Below, piece after piece: positions 7,514-16,654 of a stretch of 64,000 nucleotides of DNA. Where the stretch lies: assembly GCF_007829875.1 (NCBI RefSeq), contig NZ_VIWV01000001.1, positions 5,240,501 to 5,304,500 on the forward strand, in the 5' to 3' direction. A program made the translations under genes and the position numbers. The notes beneath the pieces are model-generated. The model was not told where the DNA came from. It ran no database searches and saw only the letters and a program-made list of their open reading frames with translations. The stretch comes from Streptomyces capillispiralis. GTDB taxonomy: Bacteria; Actinomycetota; Actinomycetes; Streptomycetales; Streptomycetaceae. Position 1 is the stretch's first letter; the number at the start of each line of letters is the position of its first letter.

Positions 7514-9010
7514 GTGTCCCAGCACATAGCCAAGCCCCGTACCACCGCAGTGATCCTGGCCGGCGGTACCGGTCAGCGGGTGGGTCTGTCGATCCCCAAG
7601 CAGCTGCTGAAGATCGCCGGCAAGGCAGTCATCGAGCACACCCTGACCACCTTCGAGAACGCCGACTCGATCGACGACATCATCGTGCTGATGGCGCCGG
7701 GATACGTGCCCGACGTGGAGAAGATCGTCGCCAAGGCCGGCCTCACGAAGGTCGCCAAGGTCATCGAGGGCGGCTCGACGCGGAACGAGACCACCGAGCG
7801 CGCCATCGCCGCGCTCGGCGAGGGCCTGGCCGAGGGCGAGGACCGCAACGTCCTCTTCCACGACGCCGTACGCCCCCTGCTGTCGCAGCGCGTCATCGAC
7901 GACTGCGTGACCGCGCTGGAGCGCTACCAGGCCGTCGACGTGGCCATCCCCTCCGCGGACACCATCATCGTCACGCGCACGCACGGCGAGGACGGCGAGT
8001 TCATCACCGAGATCCCGGACCGCTCCCGACTGCGCCGCGGCCAGACCCCGCAGGCCTTCAAGCTGTCGACCATCCGCCGCGCCTACGAGGTCGCCGCCGG
8101 CGACCCCAACTTCCAGGCCACGGACGACTGCTCGGTCGTGCTCAAGTACCTCCCCGACGTGCCGATCCACGTCGTGGCGGGCGACGAGTACAACATGAAG
8201 GTCACCCAGCCCGTCGACGTCTTCATCGCCGACAAGCTGTTCCAGCTCGCCTCCACCGCCGCGCCCGAGCAGAAGGGCGAGGAGGTCTACCGGGAGCTGC
8301 TCACCGGCAGGACCATGGTCGTTTTCGGCGGTTCGTACGGCATCGGCAAGGACATCGCCGAGCTCGCCGAGTCCTACGGCGCCACCGTCTACGCGCTGGG
8401 CCGCTCCACCACCGGCACCCACGTGGAGAACCCGGAGGAGGTCGACGACGCGCTGTCCAAGGCGTACGCCGAGACCGGCCGCATCGACTACGTCGTCAAC
8501 ACCGCCGGCGTGCTGCGCATCGGCAAGCTGGCCGAGACCGACAACGCCACCATCGAGGAGGCGCTGAAGGTCAACTACCTGGCCCCGGTGCAGATCGCCC
8601 GGTCGGCCTACAAGTACCTGGCCGAGACCAAGGGCCAGCTGCTGCTCTACACCTCCAGCAGCTACACCCGCGGGCGCGCCGAGTACAGCCTGTACTCCTC
8701 GACCAAGGCCGCGATGGTGAACCTCACCCAGGCCCTGTCCGACGAGTGGGCCGGTGACGCCGTGCGGGTGAACTGCATCAACCCCGAGCGCACCGCCACG
8801 CCGATGCGCACCAAGGCGTTCGGGCAGGAGCCCGCGGGCAGCCTGCTGTCCTCCGAGGCGGTGGCCCGCACCTCGCTCGACGTGCTCTTGTCCGAGCTCA
8901 CCGGCCACGTCATCGACGTGCGCCAGCAGGACCCCACGGCGGGCGCCGCGCGTGCCTCCGGGTTCGAGCAGGCGCTGGCCTCGGTCCTGGACCGTCAGGA
9001 CGGCATGTAA
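7514..9010 (+). CDS. Bifunctional IspD/TarI-type cytidylyltransferase + short-chain reductase (CDP-ribitol type)
   Basis: 498 residues; GTG 7514 is preceded by AAGGTAGG. The N-terminal half (about 10-235) has AVILAGGTGQRVG, the nucleotidyltransferase loop of IspD/TarI, then IPKQLL and an FHDAVRPL motif. The C-terminal half (about 265-480) is a short-chain dehydrogenase with FGGSYGIG, NTAGVLRIG and a YSLYSSTKAA active site (YxxxK). The same order occurs in Haemophilus Bcs1/Acs1, which reduces ribulose-5-phosphate and makes CDP-ribitol. The likely product is therefore CDP-ribitol or a similar CDP-polyol, the donor for the TagF-like polymerases next door. The separate MEP-pathway ispD is not implied by this gene. 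Confidence 0.85.
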   Translation: MSQHIAKPRTTAVILAGGTGQRVGLSIPKQLLKIAGKAVIEHTLTTFENADSIDDIIVLMAPGYVPDVEKIVAKAGLTKVAKVIEGGSTRNETTERAIAALGEGLAEGEDRNVLFHDAVRPLLSQRVIDDCVTALERYQAVDVAIPSADTIIVTRTHGEDGEFITEIPDRSRLRRGQTPQAFKLSTIRRAYEVAAGDPNFQATDDCSVVLKYLPDVPIHVVAGDEYNMKVTQPVDVFIADKLFQLASTAAPEQKGEEVYRELLTGRTMVVFGGSYGIGKDIAELAESYGATVYALGRSTTGTHVENPEEVDDALSKAYAETGRIDYVVNTAGVLRIGKLAETDNATIEEALKVNYLAPVQIARSAYKYLAETKGQLLLYTSSSYTRGRAEYSLYSSTKAAMVNLTQALSDEWAGDAVRVNCINPERTATPMRTKAFGQEPAGSLLSSEAVARTSLDVLLSELTGHVIDVRQQDPTAGAARASGFEQALASVLDRQDGM

Positions 9011-9053
9011 TAATCGACGTCAATTAGTCTTCGGTAATTCAGGCCTTCGCGTC

Positions 9054-9082
9054 CTTCCGTTAACGCAGTACAGCAACGGAAG
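9054..9082 (+). promoter_or_regulatory. Hairpin between the cytidylyltransferase and polymerase genes
   Basis: CTTCCGTT (9054-9061) pairs with AACGGAAG (9075-9082). No T-run follows, so it is more likely an mRNA-processing or attenuation hairpin than a strong terminator. The surrounding 150 bp are AT-rich for this genome. Confidence 0.35.
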
Positions 9083-9162
9083 TTCGCGGGGGCCTGAATC
9101 CGTACCTCCCGAAATACCCACAGGCACACAACCGGCACTCCCCCTCCAAGAGCAGGTTCTCC

Positions 9163-11268
9163 GTGATATCCACCGCTATTCGCGTCGCCCGGGTGGGCAG
9201 CGCGGCCGAACTGGCCGCGGCGGTCCTCATGATGCTGGGCTTCCCCTGCCTCATGCTGGCCGCGCTCGTCCCGAGCATTCCCGCCTTCGCGGCGGCGGCC
9301 GCCGTGACGTACCTGGCGGACCACTATCTGCACCGCAAGGGCAGCTACCTGGTCAACCGCCTCAGCAAGGTGCGGGCGGGCCTGTCGATCCGCTTCCTGA
9401 TCCGACAGCTGTTGCTGATCCTGCTGCTGGCCCGCCTGTCCCTCGCGGACAACCTGATCTACTACGGGGCGATCGCCTGCTTCATCGCCTTCTACGGCCT
9501 CCAGGCCCCGCACGGCGCGCTGGCCACGCTGATCCGCAACCGCCGCCGCATGCCGGTCGCCACCCGTAACGTCGACCTGGCCTCCCGCGTCCGCATCCCG
9601 GACGCCCCGCCGCGCGTGCTGCTGCACCGCGCCGCGGAGAAGATGCTCCACCTCGACCTCGCGGCGGTCGTCGGCATACTGGTCGGCGCGCAGCTCGACT
9701 CGGCCGCCATCGGCTACACCGGCATCGGCGTCACCGTGTTCCTGGGCATCCTGTACGTCGCCGCCCTGGTGCCCTACGTGCGCGGCCGGAAGATCCCGCC
9801 GAAGGCCGACAAGGTGCTGGCCGCGGTCGACGACTGGCTGCGCGAGTACCGCCCGGAGACGGTGCTGTACTTCTCGGGCTCCAAGGACTCCGCCTACCAG
9901 GTCAACATGTGGCTGGAGACCATGGAGCAGCTGGACACCCGTCCGCTGGTCATCCTGCGCGAGCGGGTCATCCTGCAGAACCTCGCGCCCACCACGGTCC
10001 CCGTCGTCTGCGTGCCCGGAGGGGTGCACCTGATGAACCTGGACCTGTCCACGGTGCGGGTCGCGCTGTACGCGGCGAACGTCGGCAAGAACATCCACCT
10101 GCTGCGCGTGCCCACCATGAAGCACGTCTTCATCGGCCACGGCGACAGCGACAAGCTCGCCAGCGTCAACCCGTTCAGCAAGGTCTACGACGAGGTGTGG
10201 ACGGCCGGCCGCGCGGGCCGCGACCGCTACGCCATCGCCGACGTCGGTGTCCGCGACGACGACATCGTCGAGGTCGGCCGCCCGCAGCTGGCCCCCATCG
10301 AGACCTGGCGGGGCGTGCCCGGCGACCGCATGCCGACGGTCCTGTACGCCCCCACCTGGGAGGGCTGGGACGACAACCCGGGCAACACCTCGATCCTGCT
10401 GGCCGGCGAGGCCATCGTGACGAAGCTGGTCCGCGCCGACCCGGCGGTGCGTGTGCTGTACAAGCCGCACCCCTTCACCGGCACCCGCAGCCCGCGGGCG
10501 AAGGCCGCCCACCAGCGGATCGTCGCGCTGCTGGAGAAGGCCGCCGCCGAGCGCGCCGCCGACGCGCGCTTCACCGCCGACACCGCCGAGCAGACCCGGG
10601 CCCGGGCCGAACTGGCGCGCATCGAGGCCCGGCTGGCCGAGCTGGCCGTCGGCACCGACAAGGGCGACGAGGCCGAGGCCACCCGCGACGGGCTGGTCGA
10701 CGTGGCCCGGCACGAGGAGACCGCCCGGCTGCGCGAGGAGTGGAACGCCGCGTACTGGCGCTCCATCCCCGAGTGGGAGCACCGCGTCATCACGGGCGCC
10801 CAGCCGCGCCTGTACGACTGCTTCAACGTCTCCGACGCGATGGTCTCCGACATCTCCAGCGTGGTCTCCGACTTCATCGCCAGCGGCAAGCCGTACGCGG
10901 TCACGGACTCCGCCGAACTCGGCGCGGAGGAGTTCAAGCGGCAGAACACGGCGGTGCGTGCCGCGGTGATCCTGTCCAACAGCGCGGCCGAGCTGGACGG
11001 GCTGCTCGACGCCGTCCGTGACCCGGCCGCCGACCCGCTGGCCGAGGACCGCGGGGAACTCAAGCGCTACCTGCTCGGCCCGGACGAGCCGACCTCCATC
11101 GACCAGTTCAACACCGCCGTCGCGCAGCTCGCGCTGAAGGCCGAGACGCGCAACCTCGGCCAGCAGTCGCGGATCACGGTCGGCGGCCCCGACGTGGAAC
11201 TGGCGGACGCGGTGCCCGGCCAGCGCGCGTCGGCGGCCGGCGAGGCGGACGGCATGACCGCGGGCTGA
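9163..11268 (+). CDS. CDP-glycerol/CDP-ribitol glycerophosphotransferase-like (TagF family) membrane protein
   Basis: 701 residues from GTG 9163. The first ~210 residues hold several hydrophobic segments (LAAAVLMMLGFPCLMLAALV; FLIRQLLLILLLARL). The cytoplasmic part has the GT-B-like TagF/TarL fold: YAPTWEGWDDNPGNTS, YKPHPFTG and a SDISSVVSDF nucleotide/acceptor loop. Where TagF has WHGTPLK, this protein has GHGDSDKLAS. TagF enzymes polymerise polyol phosphate from CDP-polyols at the membrane. The gene follows the CDP-ribitol-type enzyme and precedes a glycosyltransferase; a paralogue lies at 12816-14909. A strong terminator ends the unit at 11288. Confidence 0.85.
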   Translation: MISTAIRVARVGSAAELAAAVLMMLGFPCLMLAALVPSIPAFAAAAAVTYLADHYLHRKGSYLVNRLSKVRAGLSIRFLIRQLLLILLLARLSLADNLIYYGAIACFIAFYGLQAPHGALATLIRNRRRMPVATRNVDLASRVRIPDAPPRVLLHRAAEKMLHLDLAAVVGILVGAQLDSAAIGYTGIGVTVFLGILYVAALVPYVRGRKIPPKADKVLAAVDDWLREYRPETVLYFSGSKDSAYQVNMWLETMEQLDTRPLVILRERVILQNLAPTTVPVVCVPGGVHLMNLDLSTVRVALYAANVGKNIHLLRVPTMKHVFIGHGDSDKLASVNPFSKVYDEVWTAGRAGRDRYAIADVGVRDDDIVEVGRPQLAPIETWRGVPGDRMPTVLYAPTWEGWDDNPGNTSILLAGEAIVTKLVRADPAVRVLYKPHPFTGTRSPRAKAAHQRIVALLEKAAAERAADARFTADTAEQTRARAELARIEARLAELAVGTDKGDEAEATRDGLVDVARHEETARLREEWNAAYWRSIPEWEHRVITGAQPRLYDCFNVSDAMVSDISSVVSDFIASGKPYAVTDSAELGAEEFKRQNTAVRAAVILSNSAAELDGLLDAVRDPAADPLAEDRGELKRYLLGPDEPTSIDQFNTAVAQLALKAETRNLGQQSRITVGGPDVELADAVPGQRASAAGEADGMTAG

Positions 11269-11287
11269 CCGGCTCCGCGGTCCAACT

Positions 11288-11331
11288 GGGCTCGGCCCCC
11301 GAGGAGTTGATCCTCGGGGGCCGAGCCCTTT
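11288..11331 (+). terminator. Strong intrinsic terminator
   Basis: A perfect 18-bp stem (11288-11305 with 11311-11328), loop GTTGA, followed by TTTGG. It lies 20 bp after the polymerase stop codon. Confidence 0.85.
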
Positions 11332-11485
11332 GGCGTGTGCGGCGAGGCGGGCCCGATTGTGTGAGCTGGGCCACGAAAGGGAGGAGGGCGGGCAACCATT
11401 CCCCTCGAACACCCGTCTAGCAGGTAGTGATTGAGGCGATACGGGGCACTTATGGGGACTTATTCCAATGAGGGGGAACGTGGCT

Positions 11486-12706
11486 GTGACGCAGCCTGAT
11501 GTCACCGTGGTCATCGGGGCGTACGAAGCGATGCCGTATCTGGTCGAGTGCCTCGCCTCGGTGGAGGCGCAGACCATCGACCCGGGGCGCGTCGAGGTCA
11601 TCGCGGTCGACGACGGTTCGACCGACGGCACGGGGGAGTACCTGCGGGAGTTCGCGGACCGCGCCCCCATGTCCGTCACCGTGCTGCGGCAGGAGAACTC
11701 GGGCGGCCCCAGCGGCCCGCGCAACGTGGGCCTGGGCAAGGCCGCCGGGCGCTACGTCTTCTTCCTCGACGCCGACGACCGGCTGGGCCCCGAGGCCCTG
11801 GAACGGATGGTCGCCATGGCCGACCGCGCCGGCACCGACGTGGTGCTGGGCCGGGTCGAGGGCGTCAACCGCAGCGCGCCGAAGTCGATGTGGGGCCGGA
11901 CGCTGGAGCGCACCGACGTCTTCTCCTCCAACATCATGTTCACGCTCAGCGCGCAGAAGCTGTTCCGCCGTGAACTGCTGGACCGGCACGGCATCCGGTT
12001 CGACGAGTCGCTGTTCACCGGCGAGGACGCGCTGTTCACCATGGAGGCGTATCTGCGGGCGGACGGGGTCTCCGTGATCGCCGACCACACCTGCTACTAC
12101 CTGGTCGGCCGCGACGACGGCAAGCACGTCACCAAGAGCGGCGGCTACGTCCTGCGGTTCGACTCGGCCCGCGCCCTGATGAACCTGATCGCCGACCTCG
12201 TGCCCGAGGGGCCCCGGCGCGACCGGCTGATGGTGCGGCCCTTCACCATCACCCTGCTGCCCCAGTTCGGCCCGCGGTTCCTCAAGGACAGCGACGAGGT
12301 CCGGCGGCACAAACTGTCGCTGGCGCAGCCGCTGATGGACGTCCACTGGACCGAGGGCGTCGCCGCGCGGCTGAAGGTCGAGGAGCGGCTGCGGCTGCAC
12401 CTGGTGGCCGAACAGCGGCTGGAACTGCTCACCGAGTTACTGGAGTTCGTCCGCACGAAGCAGCAGGCGCCGGCGGTGCTCGGGCGGCGGGGGCGGCGCG
12501 TCCACCTCGCCTACCCGCACTTCCGTGACCGTACGGCGGGCATACCCGACTCCGTGTACCTGGCCTCCCCGCGCGAGGCCCGCACCGTCCCCGGCTACCG
12601 GGAGGGCGGGGCCCGTTCCGTCCTGCGCCGCGCCGCCCGCAAGGCCCGCCGCGTACTGACACCCTCCCGCAGGACCACCCCGGACGGATCAGCGGCGGCG
12701 GCGTGA
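11486..12706 (+). CDS. Family 2 glycosyltransferase
   Basis: About 406 residues. GTG 11486 (VTQPDVTVVIGAYEA) has AGGGGG 9 bp upstream; in-frame starts at 11468 and 11480 are possible. GT-A features: VDDGSTDGT near residue 36, then NSGGPSGPRNVGL and FFLDADDRL (the DXD-type metal/nucleotide-sugar site), then FTGEDALF. The C-terminal third is Arg-rich and ends in a basic tail. It adds a sugar from an NDP-sugar to a polymer or lipid-linked acceptor; donor unknown. From memory, glycosyltransferases at this locus in S. coelicolor are linked to spore-wall glycopolymer synthesis. Confidence 0.88.
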   Translation: MTQPDVTVVIGAYEAMPYLVECLASVEAQTIDPGRVEVIAVDDGSTDGTGEYLREFADRAPMSVTVLRQENSGGPSGPRNVGLGKAAGRYVFFLDADDRLGPEALERMVAMADRAGTDVVLGRVEGVNRSAPKSMWGRTLERTDVFSSNIMFTLSAQKLFRRELLDRHGIRFDESLFTGEDALFTMEAYLRADGVSVIADHTCYYLVGRDDGKHVTKSGGYVLRFDSARALMNLIADLVPEGPRRDRLMVRPFTITLLPQFGPRFLKDSDEVRRHKLSLAQPLMDVHWTEGVAARLKVEERLRLHLVAEQRLELLTELLEFVRTKQQAPAVLGRRGRRVHLAYPHFRDRTAGIPDSVYLASPREARTVPGYREGGARSVLRRAARKARRVLTPSRRTTPDGSAAAA

Positions 12707-12717
12707 GGGCGGCGGGG

Positions 12718-12811
12718 GCGAGGCCGGGACCGGGGCCGCGGGCCGGAAGGCCGCGGCGCGTGGCCGCCGGCCTCCGGCCCTGAGCCCCCAGCCCCCGGCC
12801 CCCGGCCTCGC
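12718..12811. terminator. GC-rich convergent terminator region
   Basis: GCGAGGCCGGG (12718-12728) and CCCGGCCTCGC (12801-12811) form an 11-bp inverted repeat enclosing smaller ones. It separates the convergent glycosyltransferase (+) and TagF-like (-) genes and could serve both. There is no T-run. Confidence 0.4.
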
Positions 12812-12815
12812 TCGT

Positions 12816-14909
12816 TCAGGCCGGCCCGGCTGCTCCGGTCGCCCCGGCCCCCGCCCCCGCTTCCGCGGGAGTCTTCCGGCGCTGGCCGGGCAGGTCCGCG
12901 GTGGCCCTCCGTGCCGTACGGGCCCGGTGGTCCCGCGCCGCCGCGCACAGGGCGCGCACGGCCGCGGCGAAGCGCTCCTGCGACGACGGCTCCGCCGGCC
13001 CCAGCAGCCGCAGCTTCAACTCCGCTCGGGCCTCGGCCAGTTCGTCCTTCTCCGGATGGCGCACCGACTCCAGCAGGGCCGGCACCCCGGCCGCGTCCGG
13101 CGTCAGCACGGTCGCCCCCGCCACCGTCGGGAACGCCGCGCGGAACGCCTCCTCGGGCAGCCCGCTGGTGTTCGCCACCGCGTACGGCTTCTCGCTCGCC
13201 AGGAAGTCGCTGATCACGCTCGACACATCACTGATCAGCAGGTCGGCCACGTTGAAGCAGGCGTACAGCTCGGGGCGGGCGTCCGTGACGATGTGGTGCT
13301 CCCCCTCGGGCAGCGACGCCCAGTACGCCTCCTCCCAGGCCGCCGTCGCCCGCGCCACCGCCGCCGCCCGGCCCGGCTCCGGGGCCGACTGCACCAGCAT
13401 CCGCTCGACCTGGTCGGCGCCCGCCCGGAACGCGGCCGTGGTGAGCCGGTCCAACTCGGCGGTACGGAGCGCCAGTTCCGCCGACGGCGCGGGGCGCGGC
13501 GCGGACCGCTCCCGGTTCGCCGCCCGGATCAGCTCCCGGATGCGCCGGTCGGCCGCGCCCGCCCGCGGATCCACCGAGCCGGTCAGCGGGTGCGGCTTGT
13601 ACAGCAGGCGCACCCCCGGGTCGGCGAGCAGCGCCCGCACCAGGTTCTCGCCGGCCGCGACCACCGAGGTGTTGCCCGGGTTGCCGTCCCAGCCCTCCCA
13701 GGTCGGCGCGTACAGCACGGTGGTGAGGTGCCCCCCGGCGGCTCCGCCGCGGGGCCCGGCGGGCGGACCCGCGTACGGGCGGACGGCGTCCAGCTGGGGG
13801 CGCCCGATCTCCACCACGTCCTTGTCCTCGACGCCCACCTCGGCCCGCGCGTACCGGTCACGCGCCGCGGGACCGGCCACCCACACCTCGTCGTAGGCCT
13901 TCGCGTACGGGTTGCAGGACGACAGCTTGTCGCTCTCGCCGTGGTTGACGAACGCGTGCTTGATCGTGGGGATGCGCAGCACCTGGGAGGTCTTGCCGGA
14001 GTTCGACGGGTGGATGAGGACCTGGAGCGTGGACCGCTCCAGCCGCATCAGCGTGGACACCTTCGGCAGGCACACGACGGGGAGGTCGGTCGCCGCGATC
14101 CTCGGCACCATGAACCGCTCGCGCAGGACGATCACCGGCCGTCCGCCGAGCGCGGCCAGCGGCCCCAGCCACATGTTGGCCTGGTAGGCGGAGGAGGGGC
14201 CGCCGGAGAAGTACAGCCCGACCGTGGGCCGGTACTCGGCCAGCCAGGCGTCGAACCAGTCGAGCACCGCCTGCTCGTCCGCCGGACGCCGGCCGGGCAG
14301 CAGCCGCAGCAGCAGCGCCCCCAGACCCACCGACGTCAGCAGCAGCGCCAGCGCGATCCCGGCCGCCGCGTACCGGGGGTCGCCGGTGGCCGCCGTCGCC
14401 GTCAGCCCGGCCGTCGCGGGCAGGCCGAACACCAGCAGCCGGTGGCCGGGGCGGCGCAGCAGCGCGGGCGGGGCGGGGGACAGGCGCAGGGCCGAGGCGT
14501 CGATGTTCCGGGTCACCACGGGCAGCGTGCGGGTGCGGCGGACCAGCACGGACACCGCCTGGACCGCGCAGTGCAGCGCGTAGAAGGCCAGCAGCCCGGC
14601 GACCAGCGGCGCGTACTGCGTCTCCCGGTCCTGCTCCCCGAGCCGCAGCAGCCCCACCACCAGCAGCAGATCGCGCAGCACATGGCGGACGGTGAGGTCC
14701 GCGTGCGACTTGGCGAACAACGACAGCATGCCGGGCTGCCACCGGTACAGCACGCCCTCCACCGCCAGGGACATGGCGGTGGAGGCGAGCAGCAGGGGTA
14801 CGTGGGGGCGCAGCGCGGCTGCGGCCTGCGCGACGAACGCGGCCGTCAGGGCGGCGAGGACGAGCAAGCGGGCGGCGGTCCGCCGCCGATGGGACGAGGG
14901 TTCGGGCAC
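12816..14909 (-). CDS. Second TagF-like CDP-polyol phosphotransferase, membrane-anchored
   Basis: About 697 residues. GTG 14909 is preferred because CTGGAG lies 8 bp upstream; in-frame starts exist at 14918 and 14975. It is a full-length paralogue of the 9163 gene: hydrophobic N-terminal ~200 residues, LYFSGGPSSAYQANMWL, IPTIKHAFVNHGESDKLSS, YAPTWEGWDGNPGNTS, YKPHPLTG, SDVSSVISDF. The acceptor-side motif is HGESDK where the paralogue has HGDSDK. Likely a polyol-phosphate polymerase or primase at the membrane. The opposite orientation places it in one unit with the pyruvyltransferase gene upstream. Confidence 0.83.
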   Translation of the reverse strand: MPEPSSHRRRTAARLLVLAALTAAFVAQAAAALRPHVPLLLASTAMSLAVEGVLYRWQPGMLSLFAKSHADLTVRHVLRDLLLVVGLLRLGEQDRETQYAPLVAGLLAFYALHCAVQAVSVLVRRTRTLPVVTRNIDASALRLSPAPPALLRRPGHRLLVFGLPATAGLTATAATGDPRYAAAGIALALLLTSVGLGALLLRLLPGRRPADEQAVLDWFDAWLAEYRPTVGLYFSGGPSSAYQANMWLGPLAALGGRPVIVLRERFMVPRIAATDLPVVCLPKVSTLMRLERSTLQVLIHPSNSGKTSQVLRIPTIKHAFVNHGESDKLSSCNPYAKAYDEVWVAGPAARDRYARAEVGVEDKDVVEIGRPQLDAVRPYAGPPAGPRGGAAGGHLTTVLYAPTWEGWDGNPGNTSVVAAGENLVRALLADPGVRLLYKPHPLTGSVDPRAGAADRRIRELIRAANRERSAPRPAPSAELALRTAELDRLTTAAFRAGADQVERMLVQSAPEPGRAAAVARATAAWEEAYWASLPEGEHHIVTDARPELYACFNVADLLISDVSSVISDFLASEKPYAVANTSGLPEEAFRAAFPTVAGATVLTPDAAGVPALLESVRHPEKDELAEARAELKLRLLGPAEPSSQERFAAAVRALCAAARDHRARTARRATADLPGQRRKTPAEAGAGAGATGAAGPA

Positions 14910-15011
14910 TGCGGTCACTCCAGGGTCGCGCGGAACGGGCGCCCGGGTTAACGCGCGCCGACCTCCGGACGACACGCGCGTGTCCTCGACGTGTGGAGTG
15001 ACCGCGGGATG

Positions 15012-16547
15012 CTATGGCCCCGCCGGGCCGTCCCCGCGGAACCCGGGCCGCCCCTTTTGCAGTGCCCTGCGCAGTGGAGCGCCCACCACGCGGCGGGCCC
15101 GGCGGTACACCGACGCGGTCGCCGGGGTGGCCGCGAACCTGCGCACACCGGCCTTCGCGCGGTCCAGGTCCCGCTTCAACCGGGTGTTCTCCGCGGTCAG
15201 TTCGCCCACCCGCTGGTTGAGCCAGCCCATGCGCGAGGCAAGGGAGGCGAGATCCGTGCCGGTCCAGGGGCGCACTCCCGCCGGGAAGTCCAGCGAGCGC
15301 AGCCTCTCCTCGAAGGCCGCGCCGCCGTCGCCGTGCGAGAAGGTGTTCCGCAGTCCGTTGCGGTCCAGGAAGCCCGTGAACCGCTCGAACCGCTCGGGGT
15401 GGTTGCCCGTGAGCGCGCTCAGGTCCGCCTCCTCGTACAGCCGCGCCGGGTCGACGTCCTCGGGCAGCTTGTCGATCCGGCGGTGCGGGATCTCGAAGTA
15501 GCGGCACAGTTCCAGCGTCCGCGAGTCCGCGCACAGCACGGTCGCGGGCGTACCGGCCAGCAGTGCGGCGATGTTGCCGTGGATGCGGGAGCCGAAGGAG
15601 AAGTCGAAGTCCCGCAGGTCGTCGATCCAGGTGACCGGGTCGACGTAGACGCGGACCTTGTCCTCCCGGTACATCGGGTGGTCGGGGTGCGTCGGCATCG
15701 CGGTGACCGCGGCATTCGGGTCGGACAGGTCGCGCCAGTGCAACTGCCGGGCGTCGCTGAGGTTCTGGCCGATGAACCGCAGGTTGGGGTAGCGGGCGTG
15801 GGCGCGCGAGATGATCCGGTCCATGCCCAGCCTGCGCACGGCGCTGTGCGAGCCGTTGACGGCGATGCGCGACCCGCCGGTCAGCTCCTGCGTCCGCTTC
15901 TGCACGGCGAGTTCCTTGCCGTACATGAACAGCGACGGGCAGCCGATCACCTCGACGTCGCGGAACCCCATGTCGTTGAGGTACTTCTCGGTGAACTCGC
16001 CCCGTACCCCGATCGAGGCGCTGCGGTCGAGCACCGCGGAGACGAAGGCGCGCACGGACGGCTCGATCGGCTTCAACCGCGCCGGGTTGTAGCTCAGCCC
16101 GGTCTGCGCGCCGACACCGAGGACGACCACGGGGATCCTCAGCCGGCCTATCAGCCGGGTGAGCCGCTTCAGGCCCGGCTCGAAGGACGGGCGGAAGGCG
16201 TTGGCGAGCGGCACGACGAAGGCGTCGTACTCCTCGTTGATGCGTTCCGCCGCGGCCACCTCGGTCCGCATCTCGTTCGAGACCACCTCGGTGCCGGGTG
16301 TCTCGAGGATCTTGTGCGCGGCGTCGCTGAAGATCAGGTTGCCGGAGTTGGTGGCGATGACGTCACGGTGGAGGGCCTCCTCCACGGACAGGACGTCGAA
16401 GGGGCTTTTCCCCGATCTGAGGAGGATGCGCTGCGCGCGAGGAACGTTGTGGAGCACGTAGTTCACGATAAATTTGCGCAACGTTTGATTTCTATAGGCG
16501 TCCGACGCAACCTTTTCGCCGGATGCGGGGCGTGAACGCGCGGTCAC
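15012..16547 (-). CDS. Polysaccharide pyruvyltransferase family protein
   Basis: 511 residues from GTG 16547; the first ~25 residues may not be translated, as 16450-16510 is AT-rich and later starts exist. The core matches the PS_pyruv_trans family: VVVLGVGAQTG, SIGVRGEFTEKYL, NGSHSA and DFSFGSRIHGNIAALLAGTPA. A C-terminal heptad segment (LNQRVGELTAENTRLKRDL) looks like a short coiled coil, followed by a basic tail. Members transfer pyruvate ketals from PEP to sugars of surface polymers and add negative charge. It lies 102 bp upstream of the TagF-like gene on the same strand and is divergent from proB. Confidence 0.82.
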   Translation of the reverse strand: MTARSRPASGEKVASDAYRNQTLRKFIVNYVLHNVPRAQRILLRSGKSPFDVLSVEEALHRDVIATNSGNLIFSDAAHKILETPGTEVVSNEMRTEVAAAERINEEYDAFVVPLANAFRPSFEPGLKRLTRLIGRLRIPVVVLGVGAQTGLSYNPARLKPIEPSVRAFVSAVLDRSASIGVRGEFTEKYLNDMGFRDVEVIGCPSLFMYGKELAVQKRTQELTGGSRIAVNGSHSAVRRLGMDRIISRAHARYPNLRFIGQNLSDARQLHWRDLSDPNAAVTAMPTHPDHPMYREDKVRVYVDPVTWIDDLRDFDFSFGSRIHGNIAALLAGTPATVLCADSRTLELCRYFEIPHRRIDKLPEDVDPARLYEEADLSALTGNHPERFERFTGFLDRNGLRNTFSHGDGGAAFEERLRSLDFPAGVRPWTGTDLASLASRMGWLNQRVGELTAENTRLKRDLDRAKAGVRRFAATPATASVYRRARRVVGAPLRRALQKGRPGFRGDGPAGP

Positions 16548-16654
16548 GGTGCGCCTGTCCGGGGGCTGGAATGCCCGCGCGTGCCCGGGGGTGCTTCGCG
16601 TAGATTGCCAGGCGAGCGACCGATCGGACGTGTTGTGAGGGGACGGGCGGCAAG

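Noticed and set aside
7514..9010. MEP-pathway ispD
   Set aside because: The fused short-chain reductase and the TagF-like neighbour point to CDP-ribitol-type synthesis, and no ispF follows.
9000..11739. A ~900-codon minus-strand frame across the TagF-like gene
   Set aside because: Shadow of the plus gene; low-complexity His/Arg/Gly/Val content and no ribosome-binding site.
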